This document shows, piece after piece, positions 16,864-25,750 of a stretch of DNA of 36,678 nucleotides. The notes under the pieces were generated by a model. It was not told where the DNA came from, searched no databases, and saw nothing but the letters and a program-made list of their open reading frames with translations. Position 1 is the first letter of the stretch, and each line of letters starts with the position of its first letter. The translations under genes and the position numbers were made by a program. The stretch is from DASPJR01 sp035628505 (GTDB lineage: Bacteria > Planctomycetota > SZUA-567 > H5-PLA8): assembly GCA_035628505.1 (NCBI GenBank), contig DASPJR010000120.1, forward strand, positions 1-36,678, given 5' to 3'.

Positions 16864-16894
16864 GTGTTGCTGACAGCACATTCTATAGCAACAC
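16864..16894. promoter_or_regulatory. inverted repeat upstream of the 2137-residue gene
   Basis: GTGTTGCT (16864-16871) and AGCAACAC (16887-16894) are perfect 8-bp inverted repeats with a 15-base centre, in the 126-base spacer between the two giant genes. On the minus strand the centre contains TATAGAAT, which could serve as a -10 box for the downstream gene, though no convincing -35 is seen. It may be an operator, a processing hairpin or an internal promoter. The rest of the spacer shows nothing else. Confidence 0.3.
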
Positions 16895-16951
16895 GGCCGG
16901 CCACAATTTCCGGAGAAAAATGGCGAAAAGTGAAGGTGTCAGACCCAGGCT

Positions 16952-19900
16952 TTACTTCACCTTCAGGTCGTCGATGAGCTCATCCAAGTCTTCGTTCTTC
17001 TTCTTTTTCGGCTCGGCCGGCTTAAAGCCGTCACCTGGGGCGATCTGCTCGGCGGCGCTCTGCCGGGCGCCCTGGAAAAGCGCGTATCCCCATAGATTGG
17101 GGTGCAGGCGCGCTTCGGACGGCGCATCACTGACGATGCCCGTAGCTTTGTTGGCCCAGTACATGCGGCGCATCACTTCGGTGCCGTTCGGTCCGGTGAC
17201 GAGAATTCCCCAGTCGAGCTTCGTACGCAGGCCGGGCTGCGGCTTAAAGTCCAGCGCGCTGAGCGGCACCGAGGCTTCCACGCTGTAACGCTGCTCCTCG
17301 TTTTTCACCGCCATCTTCAAGTCTTCGACCTGGCGAACTTCGTCGAAGCGTGCTTCGAACACGGGAGAGACCACGCGCCACACTTTGTCTTCAGGCGTGC
17401 CGGGAACCACCGCGCGGTAGAGCACGGCGACCGGTTTGTCTTTCATGAGCGTGAGCAGCAGGCGGATGTCGCCTGCAACCGGCGCGGCGCGTGATGCGTC
17501 AGCGTTCGGATCGGTGCCGATCTGCAGATCGACGGCGGCGCCAGTCTTGAACAGACGGTCCCACTGCTCGCCGGTGTTCTTGAACGGACCTTGATCGCGC
17601 ACCAGGTAACCGAGGTACAGGCGGTGATCGTCATAGCCGATGTGAAACTGAATGTCGCTGCCATTGCTGGCCGACGGGCCTTCCCACTCGCTGAGATCGC
17701 CATCGATCGTTGGCGGGCGTTTGACGCGGTAGCAATCCATCACCGGCGCGCGCATGTAAACGTCGGCTTTCTGACGGTTGGTTTCCCAGGCATGCAGCTT
17801 CTTCAGATCCTCAGGCGACACGACGATCTGCCCGCTGAAGCGTTTAAATTTGTCGAAGCCGACGATTTCGCAGATTGAAATATGGTTGTGCCCGGCGACC
17901 AGGTAATACTTTCCATCTTTGCCGCGGCAGACGTGGCCCGAGAAATGTTCTTCGCTGGGATGAACATTCGTGAGCATCAAGCCACGCTGATGCTCGCGCA
18001 TGCTCCACGGTCGCGCTTCACGTTCGCGGCCGTCGCGGAAGAGCGGACCAACGAGCATGCCGTCGTGGCTCCAGATGTTCCACGAGCCCGTGTTGGCGTG
18101 CAGCGCCCAGAATTCTCCGAGCGGGTGGCCTTCGTTTACTTCGTGACCGATGAGGCCGAATTCGGCGACGACCTGCTCGGGCGTCCAGGGCTTGGCGTTA
18201 TGCAGCGCCTGGCCGATGGGGCTGCCTTCCTGCTGGTACGTCCAGAGCTCCCGACCGTCCGGCGCGAGCACCGCTTCGCGTTCACTGTCGCTGGTGCCCA
18301 TGCGGTAATAGTTCCCGCTGGCGAGCTTATAGAGGAGGCTGCCCTTGAGCTGCGGATACAATTTCTCCTCGTAAACAGGCGCGCCGTTGGGGAGGAACTC
18401 TTTGACTTCAAAGCGCAGCGGGCCGCTCTGGATGCTGAAGTCCTTGCTGAACATCGTCAGGTTGCCCATCTTGTCGAGCGGCTTGACGGTGACTTCGGCG
18501 GCTTGAACCGTTCCATCACCGTTGCGGTCGGCCCAGATGAAACGGTGTTCGCCGAGTGAAATATGCCCGAGCTCGGCGACGAGCTCGCCTTTTTTCAGCG
18601 GCTGGAAGTCGATGGCCCGGCCCATCGCCGCGACGGGTTTCAGGCGGTCGTTTTCGTAGAGGTAGACCATGCCCACTGATTCAGTGGAGAACTCCGGACG
18701 GGAAACGAAGTATAGTTTCCCGTCGCGGCGCATGGGAATTTCGCCGTGAGGGCTGTAACCATTCCAGAGAAAATTCTTTAAGCGCGTGGCGCCAGTCTGC
18801 CAGTTGAGCTCAAACTCGAGCGGGCCGTAAACCACACGCGAGAGATCTTCCGGGTCGAGCTTGCCGCCGCCGCCGTAACGCGTGTTGCCGAGCAGCTCGC
18901 GCTTGAACGTGCCGTCGGTGGACCAGATGGTGATGCGCTTGGGATGATACTGCTCCTCGACAATCCAGAGCTGATTCTGAGGATCGATGTCGATCGACGA
19001 AATCTGACCCAGGCGCTGCGGATTCCACGCGCCGAGCTGAAATCCGCCATCCACGCCGATGCTGCGCGTGAATTTTCCATCCGGCGAGTACACGCGGACG
19101 TGATGGCGCTTCTCGCCAACGTCCGCGACGTAAAGATTACCGGCGCTGTCGAAGCACAGATCGCGCGGCTTTTCCAGATCGCCGCTAACGACGGCGCGGC
19201 AATTTCCGTTTGCCAGATCGATCTGGACAACGTTCTTTCCCTGGATACCGAAGAGCTCGCCCTTCGTGTTGAATGCGATCTCGCTTAAGTCGGCGACGGG
19301 AACTTCGCCTTCGAGTTTTCCGGACTTCGCGTTGTAGAATTCAACGCGGCCGGTCAGCAGCGGATCAGCCGGCGCGGCGCCGCCGAGATGCTGAACAGGA
19401 ATGGCACCGTAAACGCGGCAGCGGCGCGGATCAATCTTTTGCCCGCCACGGTCCATGCGCACGCCCCACGTGTTGCGGTCGCCGCCGTCGAACCACTGTT
19501 CGACCAGCCGCAGCCGCACGGCCCGCGTTTTGATTTCCTTTCCGAAATCGATGTAGCCATCCAGGTACCGCGCTTTGTTGTTGTTGTTCTCGTCGGGGTA
19601 ATAGAACTGGCGGCGGCGCTGCTCGTACTGCGCAACTTCCTGCCAGCCATCTTTGCCCGCGATGTCGATTTTTCCCGCAGGTCCCGTGTACACGTCGATG
19701 CGCACCAGGCGGGCGTCGACTTCCTTGATCGCCAGCCCGCGTATCGGCTGCTCGGTAGCGTACTCCATCACGTAAACGCCAGGATTGGTTTCTGTCAGCG
19801 TGTCCGTGCGCTCGGCATCCCACTCGCCCTGATCATTGATCTTGCCCGAGCTGGTGCGGACGGTGAGGCCTTCCTGAAGCGCCGCGAAGCGCTCGCGCAG

Positions 19901-22243
19901 AAGTTTCATTCCTTCCAGCTGGCCGAACCACTCGTCACGTTCCTTCTTTTCGGTTCCCGATGCTGACTTCAAGGCTTCGGTGTCGGTCGATTTTTTGGAA
20001 GCATCCAGGTCTTCTACGGTGTCGATAAGACTCGCCAGCGGGTCGTCGAGATTGGCGCCGCTCTTGATGAAGGACATGCGCAGCGCGCGCGTATTCACGC
20101 CATCTGGCAGCGCAATGACCTGCCAGGGATTTTTGCTGACGATGGGAATGTTGATCCAGTGCGCTTCGTTTTCCGGTTCGGGCGGATAGGGCGCGTTCAG
20201 CTTCATGAAGCTCAGGCGGAACTGAACGCCTTTCATCTGCGGAACGGGGAAGGCGAGGCTGCCGATGGCGACCGGCTTGTTGAGAGCGAGGACGATGTGC
20301 TGGCGGCGGCTGGCGCTCTTCTGCGCTTCGAGAAATGTCAGGGCCGAGGACGAACCGCCCGCGACGGGCTCGACCATGCGGAAGAGCTTGGCAAAGTCAC
20401 CGTGCGGATCCGGCACGATTTCGCCCGAAACTTTCTGCTGGCGCTTCTTGGGATAAACCGGCGTGCAATTCGCATAATCGACTTCATCCGGCGTCGCCGC
20501 ATTCACGTTCAGCGCCGATTCCTGCGCGTTGATGGAAATATAAAGCCGCTCACCGAATGCCGCGATGCCGCGCATGCCGCGTTTGCGCGTGCTGGACGGC
20601 GCGACCTTAAGAAAATCGCGTACTTCTTTCGTTTTCTGATCGATTGCCCAGACGCCGTCAGTCGTCGTTCCGATGATATTGCAGGCGGCAAAGACGGTGT
20701 CTTTGGTAGCGGCCAGGAAGCGCGCACCCGTCCACGCGGCAAAGGAATGATGCCCCCAAAGTTTTTTCCCGCTCAGGTCGCATTCGATCAGTGAGATGCC
20801 GCTTTCGGCCACGACCGATCCGAGATAAACGCGCTCGCCCGCGACCGTGACACATGCCGGCGGCGTGTGGTCGGCCATCCAGCCGCCGGGGCCGCTGTGC
20901 CCGTTGAGCCACGGCGAGTTGTCAGGCGTTGTCATGGCGACGTTCGGGTACGGCGTCATCTCGTACTTCATCTGCAGGCGCGGGTAACTAATCGCAGACC
21001 ACGTGTAGGTGCCCGCGGGAACGCTCTTGCCGTACTCGTCGCGCAAATCCCAGCCGGCGACGTTCTCGCCCTTCTTCTTTTCGCGCCGCGCAAATAGATT
21101 GCGCACGCGCGAGCCGTCGGCGGCATTGATGACCATCGTGACCATCAAGTCGTCGTCGAGCTGATATGGAATTCGGACCGGCGGCTCTTCGTCAGCCAGG
21201 ACCGGATAGCCTCCCGTCGGGGCCGCTCTGTTTTCAAGCGCGGTGAACGCGTGCAGGCCTGCGATTGTCGCGATCTGCGGATCCTGGGTTTTGTGAATGC
21301 GGATGCGCAGCGCGCGCGTGGTCACGGGCGTAAAATGAATCCACTGTCCGAAATTCTCGGAGACTTTTACCTCCCGCAGGCGCTTCCATTCATCTTCAAT
21401 GCCTGCCCGCGGATGCATCGTCTCCGGCCCGACGTATTGATCGATCTCGAACTGAACGAGGTTGCCGTCAATCCACAGCCCGCTGATCGTCTGTTTCTCC
21501 GGCCAGGTCAGCATGAACCAGCTGGGCGTCACGTCGTTAATCGGCGGCCTGGGAATGCGGCCTTCCTTGTCCTTTCCGCTACTGAACCAGGCGCCTTGGC
21601 CGCTGCTGACCAGCCCAGCGGCGAAAAGAAAGTCATGCGTGAAGGGCGCGGGCGGCTTGTAGTATTCGCGGTCGGCATACGCCAGGCTCCAGGGTGTCAT
21701 ATTGTGAAAGCGGTCGCTGAAAACCCGCACGCCACGCAGACGCGATTCGCCCCAGGTCCGCACATCCAGAAAGAGGAGTGCGCGCGTCTCGATGGGCTGC
21801 GCTGGAGTGATCGTGCGCGCGCCGGACTGGCGCGGCAGGATGTCCAGCGGCTGCCATTGGCTTTCCTGAGTGATGTCTCCCGGGTAGGCGGCATCGCTTT
21901 TAAGCGCCCAGACTTTCTGAAAATCTCCGGATGCAAACAGAGTCGCTATCTTGACCGGGCGCGTAAAAGCGATGCGGTAGGCGAAGTGGTCAGGCTTACC
22001 AGGTGTCTCCGTTCCCTTGTGCCCGACGTGACCGGCCCGCCAGGATTCACCCGCTTTCCCGGGCACCGCTCCCGTGAGAGAAAGGATCAGGTTCGCGGGC
22101 GGGGCTGCGGGTTTGCCATTGAGAAAGCTGGCGCACTGCGCCGTGTCGATGTCCTCGCGCGTGAGCACATTCTGAAAAGCGGCACCCTGACACGTCGCAC
22201 AGACCAGCACGGCCACGAGAATACACTTCCGCGCTCGTGCCAT
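16952..22243 (-). CDS. giant secreted propeller protein with FlgD-like and CBM9-like domains
   Basis: The product has 1763 residues from ATG 22243, which follows a strong GGGGAGGT site by 7 bases; an extension to 22318 would overlap the DUF4159 gene. A signal peptide covers 1-22 (end CQGAA). Residues about 25-340 contain discoidin-like beta-sandwiches (ISGLWIDGNLVQFEIDQY, TRALRIRIHKTQDP). About 353-424 is FlgD-Ig-like (GWDLRDEYGKSVPAGTYTW). A propeller-like stretch follows, then more beta-sandwich segments. About 1010-1125 has NHL-type repeats (LEKPRDLCFDSAGNLYVADV). DRNGDGTVQAAE near 1234 is an EF-hand/dockerin-like calcium loop. About 1500-1730 is a CBM9/DOMON-like domain (PPTIDGDLSEWEG). 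The C terminus is a charged helix ending DLDELIDDLKVK. No catalytic module is visible. A carbohydrate-binding surface or periplasmic role is inferred. Confidence 0.87.
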   Translation of the reverse strand: MARARKCILVAVLVCATCQGAAFQNVLTREDIDTAQCASFLNGKPAAPPANLILSLTGAVPGKAGESWRAGHVGHKGTETPGKPDHFAYRIAFTRPVKIATLFASGDFQKVWALKSDAAYPGDITQESQWQPLDILPRQSGARTITPAQPIETRALLFLDVRTWGESRLRGVRVFSDRFHNMTPWSLAYADREYYKPPAPFTHDFLFAAGLVSSGQGAWFSSGKDKEGRIPRPPINDVTPSWFMLTWPEKQTISGLWIDGNLVQFEIDQYVGPETMHPRAGIEDEWKRLREVKVSENFGQWIHFTPVTTRALRIRIHKTQDPQIATIAGLHAFTALENRAAPTGGYPVLADEEPPVRIPYQLDDDLMVTMVINAADGSRVRNLFARREKKKGENVAGWDLRDEYGKSVPAGTYTWSAISYPRLQMKYEMTPYPNVAMTTPDNSPWLNGHSGPGGWMADHTPPACVTVAGERVYLGSVVAESGISLIECDLSGKKLWGHHSFAAWTGARFLAATKDTVFAACNIIGTTTDGVWAIDQKTKEVRDFLKVAPSSTRKRGMRGIAAFGERLYISINAQESALNVNAATPDEVDYANCTPVYPKKRQQKVSGEIVPDPHGDFAKLFRMVEPVAGGSSSALTFLEAQKSASRRQHIVLALNKPVAIGSLAFPVPQMKGVQFRLSFMKLNAPYPPEPENEAHWINIPIVSKNPWQVIALPDGVNTRALRMSFIKSGANLDDPLASLIDTVEDLDASKKSTDTEALKSASGTEKKERDEWFGQLEGMKLLRERFAALQEGLTVRTSSGKINDQGEWDAERTDTLTETNPGVYVMEYATEQPIRGLAIKEVDARLVRIDVYTGPAGKIDIAGKDGWQEVAQYEQRRRQFYYPDENNNNKARYLDGYIDFGKEIKTRAVRLRLVEQWFDGGDRNTWGVRMDRGGQKIDPRRCRVYGAIPVQHLGGAAPADPLLTGRVEFYNAKSGKLEGEVPVADLSEIAFNTKGELFGIQGKNVVQIDLANGNCRAVVSGDLEKPRDLCFDSAGNLYVADVGEKRHHVRVYSPDGKFTRSIGVDGGFQLGAWNPQRLGQISSIDIDPQNQLWIVEEQYHPKRITIWSTDGTFKRELLGNTRYGGGGKLDPEDLSRVVYGPLEFELNWQTGATRLKNFLWNGYSPHGEIPMRRDGKLYFVSRPEFSTESVGMVYLYENDRLKPVAAMGRAIDFQPLKKGELVAELGHISLGEHRFIWADRNGDGTVQAAEVTVKPLDKMGNLTMFSKDFSIQSGPLRFEVKEFLPNGAPVYEEKLYPQLKGSLLYKLASGNYYRMGTSDSEREAVLAPDGRELWTYQQEGSPIGQALHNAKPWTPEQVVAEFGLIGHEVNEGHPLGEFWALHANTGSWNIWSHDGMLVGPLFRDGREREARPWSMREHQRGLMLTNVHPSEEHFSGHVCRGKDGKYYLVAGHNHISICEIVGFDKFKRFSGQIVVSPEDLKKLHAWETNRQKADVYMRAPVMDCYRVKRPPTIDGDLSEWEGPSASNGSDIQFHIGYDDHRLYLGYLVRDQGPFKNTGEQWDRLFKTGAAVDLQIGTDPNADASRAAPVAGDIRLLLTLMKDKPVAVLYRAVVPGTPEDKVWRVVSPVFEARFDEVRQVEDLKMAVKNEEQRYSVEASVPLSALDFKPQPGLRTKLDWGILVTGPNGTEVMRRMYWANKATGIVSDAPSEARLHPNLWGYALFQGARQSAAEQIAPGDGFKPAEPKKKKNEDLDELIDDLKVK

Positions 22244-22271
22244 TTCGATGACCTCCCCGCGCCGCGAAAAA

Positions 22272-23981
22272 TCAGGGCCGGTGTTTCGCGGCCGCTTCCA
22301 GGTATTTGGTGAAGGCATAGTAGAGTACGTTTACGCCGACGTTATAGGCCGCCTTGGCCTTGTCCGGCGACAATCCCGAATGTCCGGTCTTCCACGCGTC
22401 GTTCACGTCGCCGGGATGATAGAAGACGATCCACCTTCCGTTATGGCGCACGCCCATGGCGCGGGTTCCGCCGTGATGCCACAGCGGCGGCGCGCCGTTC
22501 GGGAACGAAAACGGCGCCTGAAAAATCACATCGTCATCGCTGATGTCCACCAGCTGCTTGCCTGGCAACAGCGAAGGAATCAGTCCGCGAAAGGCGCGGT
22601 CCCATTCGGGGCTGCCGCAGTCGGCGAACAGCATGCCGCCGTCCATCAGGTAATCGCGCAGGCACTTCAGGTCATTGGGACTCATGTTGATCCCGCCCGA
22701 GCCGGTCAGGAAAACGAACGGCGGCGCGACGCCTTTGTCGTACTTCGACAGAAAGCGCACGGGATGGCTCTCGCCCTTGGTCGCGACTTTGAAGCCGGTG
22801 ATCTTGTTAAACTCGTTGAGGAAATTCACGTCGGCGTTGGCGACGTTCGACATGCCATCGTCCCAGTCGGGGCCGTTGTATTCGAGGCGAATAAAGCGGA
22901 TGACGGAATTCTTCATGCCGTTGGGCCAGCCGCCCGGACCAATTCCGCCCGCGCCGATGCCGCCGGCTTTGTTTCCCGGACCGGTGCCGCCGCCCGTTCC
23001 CGTTCCGGTTCCGCCGATCACGATATTCGTGTCGGCCTTGTAGGTGAGCTCGGTCAGCTGATCGAGCTCTTCCATCATTGCCTCGCCGTGCGCGGTCGCC
23101 GTTATGTTGCGTCCGGCATCGGGACTGAAAATGACGCCCTTCATGTTCTTCATCGTTCGCGCCGGCTTCTTCTGCGCGATGCGGACTTTCATGGATTTGT
23201 TCTTCTCTTTTTCGCCTTTCGAATTCTTGTTGCCCGTAGCCGCCTTCTTCGCGCCGCCGCCGGCATCGGGCGAACCTTTGCCGTGCGGCAGAAGATACGG
23301 AGTGACCGCGCCCATCAATTGCATCAGGACTGGAAAAATCAGAATGCCAAAGTGCAGGCCGAGGCTGATGCCAAAGCTGCGCGTGCGCCGGTGCGCGAGC
23401 TGATCGTTGACCCACGCGATCAGCACATCGCCGAGAGCCGGCTCGTCTTCAGGCGACTTGCGGTAGACGAATTCCGTCCGGCCGCGGTACGCGTTGAGCA
23501 ACAGGCGCGCGTTCAGCATGCCGACGACCAGCGCGGGAATCAGGTACTTGCAATACCACGCAAACTGCCGGTCGGCGTTGGGCTCAAGTCCGTCTACGGC
23601 CGTCTTCGTTTCGCCGAGAACGCCAATCGTGGAGCCGACAACGTAGGTGAAAAAAATCAACGCGCTGAACACCGCGATGTAGGCGTGGCGTGTGATAAAA
23701 AGAGCAGTGGGGCGGGGGATCAGCGCGAGCACCGCGATTGCCGCATAGACCAGCGCGACGTTCTGAGCCAGCGCGCTGGAGCTGAAAATAAGATCGCGGA
23801 TGCCATGCTGGCGGAAGACCTGCAGCAGCTTTAGATCATCGAGCAGCAGTTCCCTGAGCGACGCGCGCGCGACGCTTCCGGTAAGCCATAGCAGCGCGGC
23901 GAACACTGCCAGCGGCAGCGCCAGCTGAAGCGTCACGGGAAGGCGGCCGAGGCCGCGGAGAAAGGCGTTTGCGATCTTCAT
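22272..23981 (-). CDS. polytopic membrane protein with C-terminal DUF4159 domain and TonB-like helix
   Basis: The product has 569 residues. Hydrophobic helices lie at about 15-38, 70-90, 98-120, 146-163 and 204-228. The last begins with Ser206-x3-His210, the SxxxH signature of the TonB membrane anchor, and is followed by a Lys/Gly-rich linker (233-275), as in TonB-type transducers. A Gly/Thr-rich hinge lies at 322-352. The C-terminal DUF4159 domain (about 356-560) is related to ThuA/amidotransferase-like folds; typical pieces are FIRLEYNGPDWDDGMSN, PFVFLTGSGG and YLMDGGMLFADCGSPEWDR. It lies 21 bases after the small TonB-like gene and 28 bases before the 1763-residue gene. The function of DUF4159 is not established. 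A transducer or receptor role with ExbBD is inference. Confidence 0.85.
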   Translation of the reverse strand: MKIANAFLRGLGRLPVTLQLALPLAVFAALLWLTGSVARASLRELLLDDLKLLQVFRQHGIRDLIFSSSALAQNVALVYAAIAVLALIPRPTALFITRHAYIAVFSALIFFTYVVGSTIGVLGETKTAVDGLEPNADRQFAWYCKYLIPALVVGMLNARLLLNAYRGRTEFVYRKSPEDEPALGDVLIAWVNDQLAHRRTRSFGISLGLHFGILIFPVLMQLMGAVTPYLLPHGKGSPDAGGGAKKAATGNKNSKGEKEKNKSMKVRIAQKKPARTMKNMKGVIFSPDAGRNITATAHGEAMMEELDQLTELTYKADTNIVIGGTGTGTGGGTGPGNKAGGIGAGGIGPGGWPNGMKNSVIRFIRLEYNGPDWDDGMSNVANADVNFLNEFNKITGFKVATKGESHPVRFLSKYDKGVAPPFVFLTGSGGINMSPNDLKCLRDYLMDGGMLFADCGSPEWDRAFRGLIPSLLPGKQLVDISDDDVIFQAPFSFPNGAPPLWHHGGTRAMGVRHNGRWIVFYHPGDVNDAWKTGHSGLSPDKAKAAYNVGVNVLYYAFTKYLEAAAKHRP

Positions 23982-24002
23982 TCGCGAATCAGATCAGCGT
24001 TC

Positions 24003-24380
24003 TCATTTAGCCTTCAGGATGTTGTCGATGTCGCTGTCCGGCGCGTTCGGAATCTCGCCGGGCTTGGCCGTCTCGGTATTTTTCTTTGCGTCAGCCGGCG
24101 GCGCAGGAGGCGTTGTCTTGCCCGCAGTGTCCGCAGGCTTCTCAAGCAGATCGTTCTTGCCGGACTCGCCAGGCTTCGCTGGAGCGGCCGCTTTGGAATC
24201 GTCCTTCTTTTCCACCTTTTCGGCCGTCTTGCCCGGGCCTTTCTTTTCGCTGCCCAGGACGAAGTACGCGCCGAGAAGTACGCCATGAAGCAGGAAGGCG
24301 AATGCCACGGCGGTGCCGATCTGCTTGACCGAATAACGCGAGCGGAAGGCGTCTGCGTCGATTGTGCTGCTGTCGCTCAT
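24003..24380 (-). CDS. short TonB-like anchor without the TonB C-terminal domain
   Basis: The product has 125 residues: an N-terminal cytoplasmic segment, one membrane helix at about 21-43, then a periplasmic tail rich in Lys, Pro, Ala and Glu (45-112), like the TonB linker. The helix reads HGVLLGAYFVLGS from His32, closely matching the His-containing half of the TonB helix, although the TonB Ser four residues earlier is Ala here. It ends DSDIDNILKAK, with no receptor-binding domain. An AGGAG site lies about 10 bases before ATG 24380, and the gene is 20 bases after exbD. It probably couples to ExbBD and passes force or position to another partner; this is inference. A truncated TonB is unlikely because start, stop and spacing are all intact. 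Confidence 0.82.
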   Translation of the reverse strand: MSDSSTIDADAFRSRYSVKQIGTAVAFAFLLHGVLLGAYFVLGSEKKGPGKTAEKVEKKDDSKAAAPAKPGESGKNDLLEKPADTAGKTTPPAPPADAKKNTETAKPGEIPNAPDSDIDNILKAK

Positions 24381-24400
24381 GTGAAGTGTGCTCCTGAAAA

Positions 24401-24838
24401 TTAGCGTACCGGGCCGCCGGAAGGACCGGCGCCGTCAACCGTGACCAGGACCGTCTCGATGCCCGCGCCGCGGATGGCGGAGATGAGCTTGATGACTTTT
24501 TCATACGGCAGCTTGCGGTGCGCGTTCAGCGCGTAAGTCTGCTTCTCGTTGCCTTTGAGCATGCGCGGCAGCTCTTCTTCGGCTTCGGCGAGCTCCATGA
24601 CGCGGCCATTGGCATGCACGCGGCCTTCGGAATCGAGATGAATTTCGACGGGCGTCTTACTGCCGTCGTCGGCAATGCCGTGCGCTTCAGGCAATTCAAG
24701 CGGGATCGATTCGCGCGCAGCCTGGATGGTGATCATGAAGATCACCAGCAGCACGAGCATGACGTCCACCAGCGGCGTAACGTTGATCTCGGGGGTCTGC
24801 GTCTTTTTGCCCCCGGGCTTGCTGACTCCCATGCTCAT
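24401..24838 (-). CDS. exbD: ExbD/TolR-family proton-channel subunit
   Basis: The 145-residue length is normal for ExbD. It has a short cytoplasmic N terminus, one membrane helix (about 21-39), and a periplasmic domain (about 45-135). The essential proton-carrying acid is present as Asp25 in PLVDVMLVLLVIFM. The start ATG overlaps the exbB stop as ATGA (24835-24838), the usual sign of translational coupling. The C terminus is Gly/Pro-rich (DGAGPSGGPVR). With ExbB it forms the inner-membrane motor that converts proton motive force into movement of a TonB-, TolA- or Glt-like partner. Confidence 0.95.
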   Translation of the reverse strand: MSMGVSKPGGKKTQTPEINVTPLVDVMLVLLVIFMITIQAARESIPLELPEAHGIADDGSKTPVEIHLDSEGRVHANGRVMELAEAEEELPRMLKGNEKQTYALNAHRKLPYEKVIKLISAIRGAGIETVLVTVDGAGPSGGPVR

Positions 24839-25725
24839 GCGTTTCTCGCTTTCTGCCCCGCTTTGGCCGCCGGCTTGGCTGCAAGTTCCGCGTCCTCGTC
24901 TTCCTCATCGTCTTCGTCTTCGCCGTCATCATCGTCGGCCGGCGCAGCAGCTTTCGCGGCGGGCTTTGCGGCGATCACGGGAGCGGCCGGGGCGCGCGGG
25001 GCAGCAGCCACCGCCTGGGCGGGCGTTGCTGTCTGAGAATTGGCGCGGATCAAGGCCATCATTTTTTCGATGAACACGTTGGACAGCTCACGCAGTTCTT
25101 CGATTTCAGCGTTGAACGAGTTGCACGCGATCACCGCGGGAATGGCGACGGCCAGTCCGGCCGCCGTGGCTACCAGCGCCCCCGAGATGCCGGGCGCAAC
25201 AACCTGCATGCTCGGCGTCTTGGTCATGCCCAGGTCGTGGAACGTGGTCATGATGCCGACGACCGTTCCGAACAGTCCGATGAAGGGCGTTGTGCTGCCC
25301 AGCGTCGCCATCATGCTCAGGCCTTTCTGCATATGCAGCAGGTAGCCGGCAGAGGTGTGCTGCATGTTCAGCAGGATCAGCTCTTCAGTCGTATTCGCGG
25401 GCTGGATACGGAACGTTGCAGGCTGGTTTTTTGTCGCCGGCGGCGCGGGTACTCGTTTCCCCGCGGTTGCGGCCAGCGCTGCTTTGAACACGCGCAGATG
25501 CACGCAATCGTTTTCAGGCTTGTCGAGTTCCTGAAGATTGGCGAACGTTTCAGATTCGTGGAACTTCTCCAGGAAGCGCGCGCTGTTCTTCTTGGCCGCG
25601 TAAAGTTCCGGAATCTTAAGGAACACCACGCTCCAGAGCGCCACCGAACTGAACACCAGGAGAATGAGAATTGCTTTTTCCATGCCGCCGGCGGCGGAGA
25701 CCATGGACAACAGGCCATCATCCAT
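24835..25725 (-). CDS. exbB: ExbB/TolQ/MotA-family proton-channel subunit with acidic tail
   Basis: The product has 296 residues. Membrane helices lie at about 15-37, 137-160 and 176-200; the second and third carry the family core TLGSTTPFIGLFGTVVGIM and GISGALVATAAGLAVAIPA. AAGGAG-type site lies about 9 bases before ATG 25725. Unusual is the cytoplasmic C terminus (about 230-296), which is low-complexity: Ala/Pro/Lys-rich arms around an acidic block DDDDGEDEDDEEDEDAE (264-280). Typical ExbB/TolQ ends soon after the third helix. The gene starts 25 bases after the 2658-residue gene, linking the motor to that scaffold. Confidence 0.95.
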   Translation of the reverse strand: MDDGLLSMVSAAGGMEKAILILLVFSSVALWSVVFLKIPELYAAKKNSARFLEKFHESETFANLQELDKPENDCVHLRVFKAALAATAGKRVPAPPATKNQPATFRIQPANTTEELILLNMQHTSAGYLLHMQKGLSMMATLGSTTPFIGLFGTVVGIMTTFHDLGMTKTPSMQVVAPGISGALVATAAGLAVAIPAVIACNSFNAEIEELRELSNVFIEKMMALIRANSQTATPAQAVAAAPRAPAAPVIAAKPAAKAAAPADDDDGEDEDDEEDEDAELAAKPAAKAGQKARNA

Positions 25726-25750
25726 TGCTTTGCACTCCTTTTAAGTGCCC

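Noticed and set aside
22248..23834. 528-residue open frame on the plus strand
   Set aside because: Antisense to the DUF4159 gene, with no start signal or recognisable domain.
24003..24380. Truncated tonB pseudogene
   Set aside because: Intact start, stop and ribosome-binding site, and tight operon spacing; the following gene begins normally, with no remnant of a TonB C-terminal domain between.
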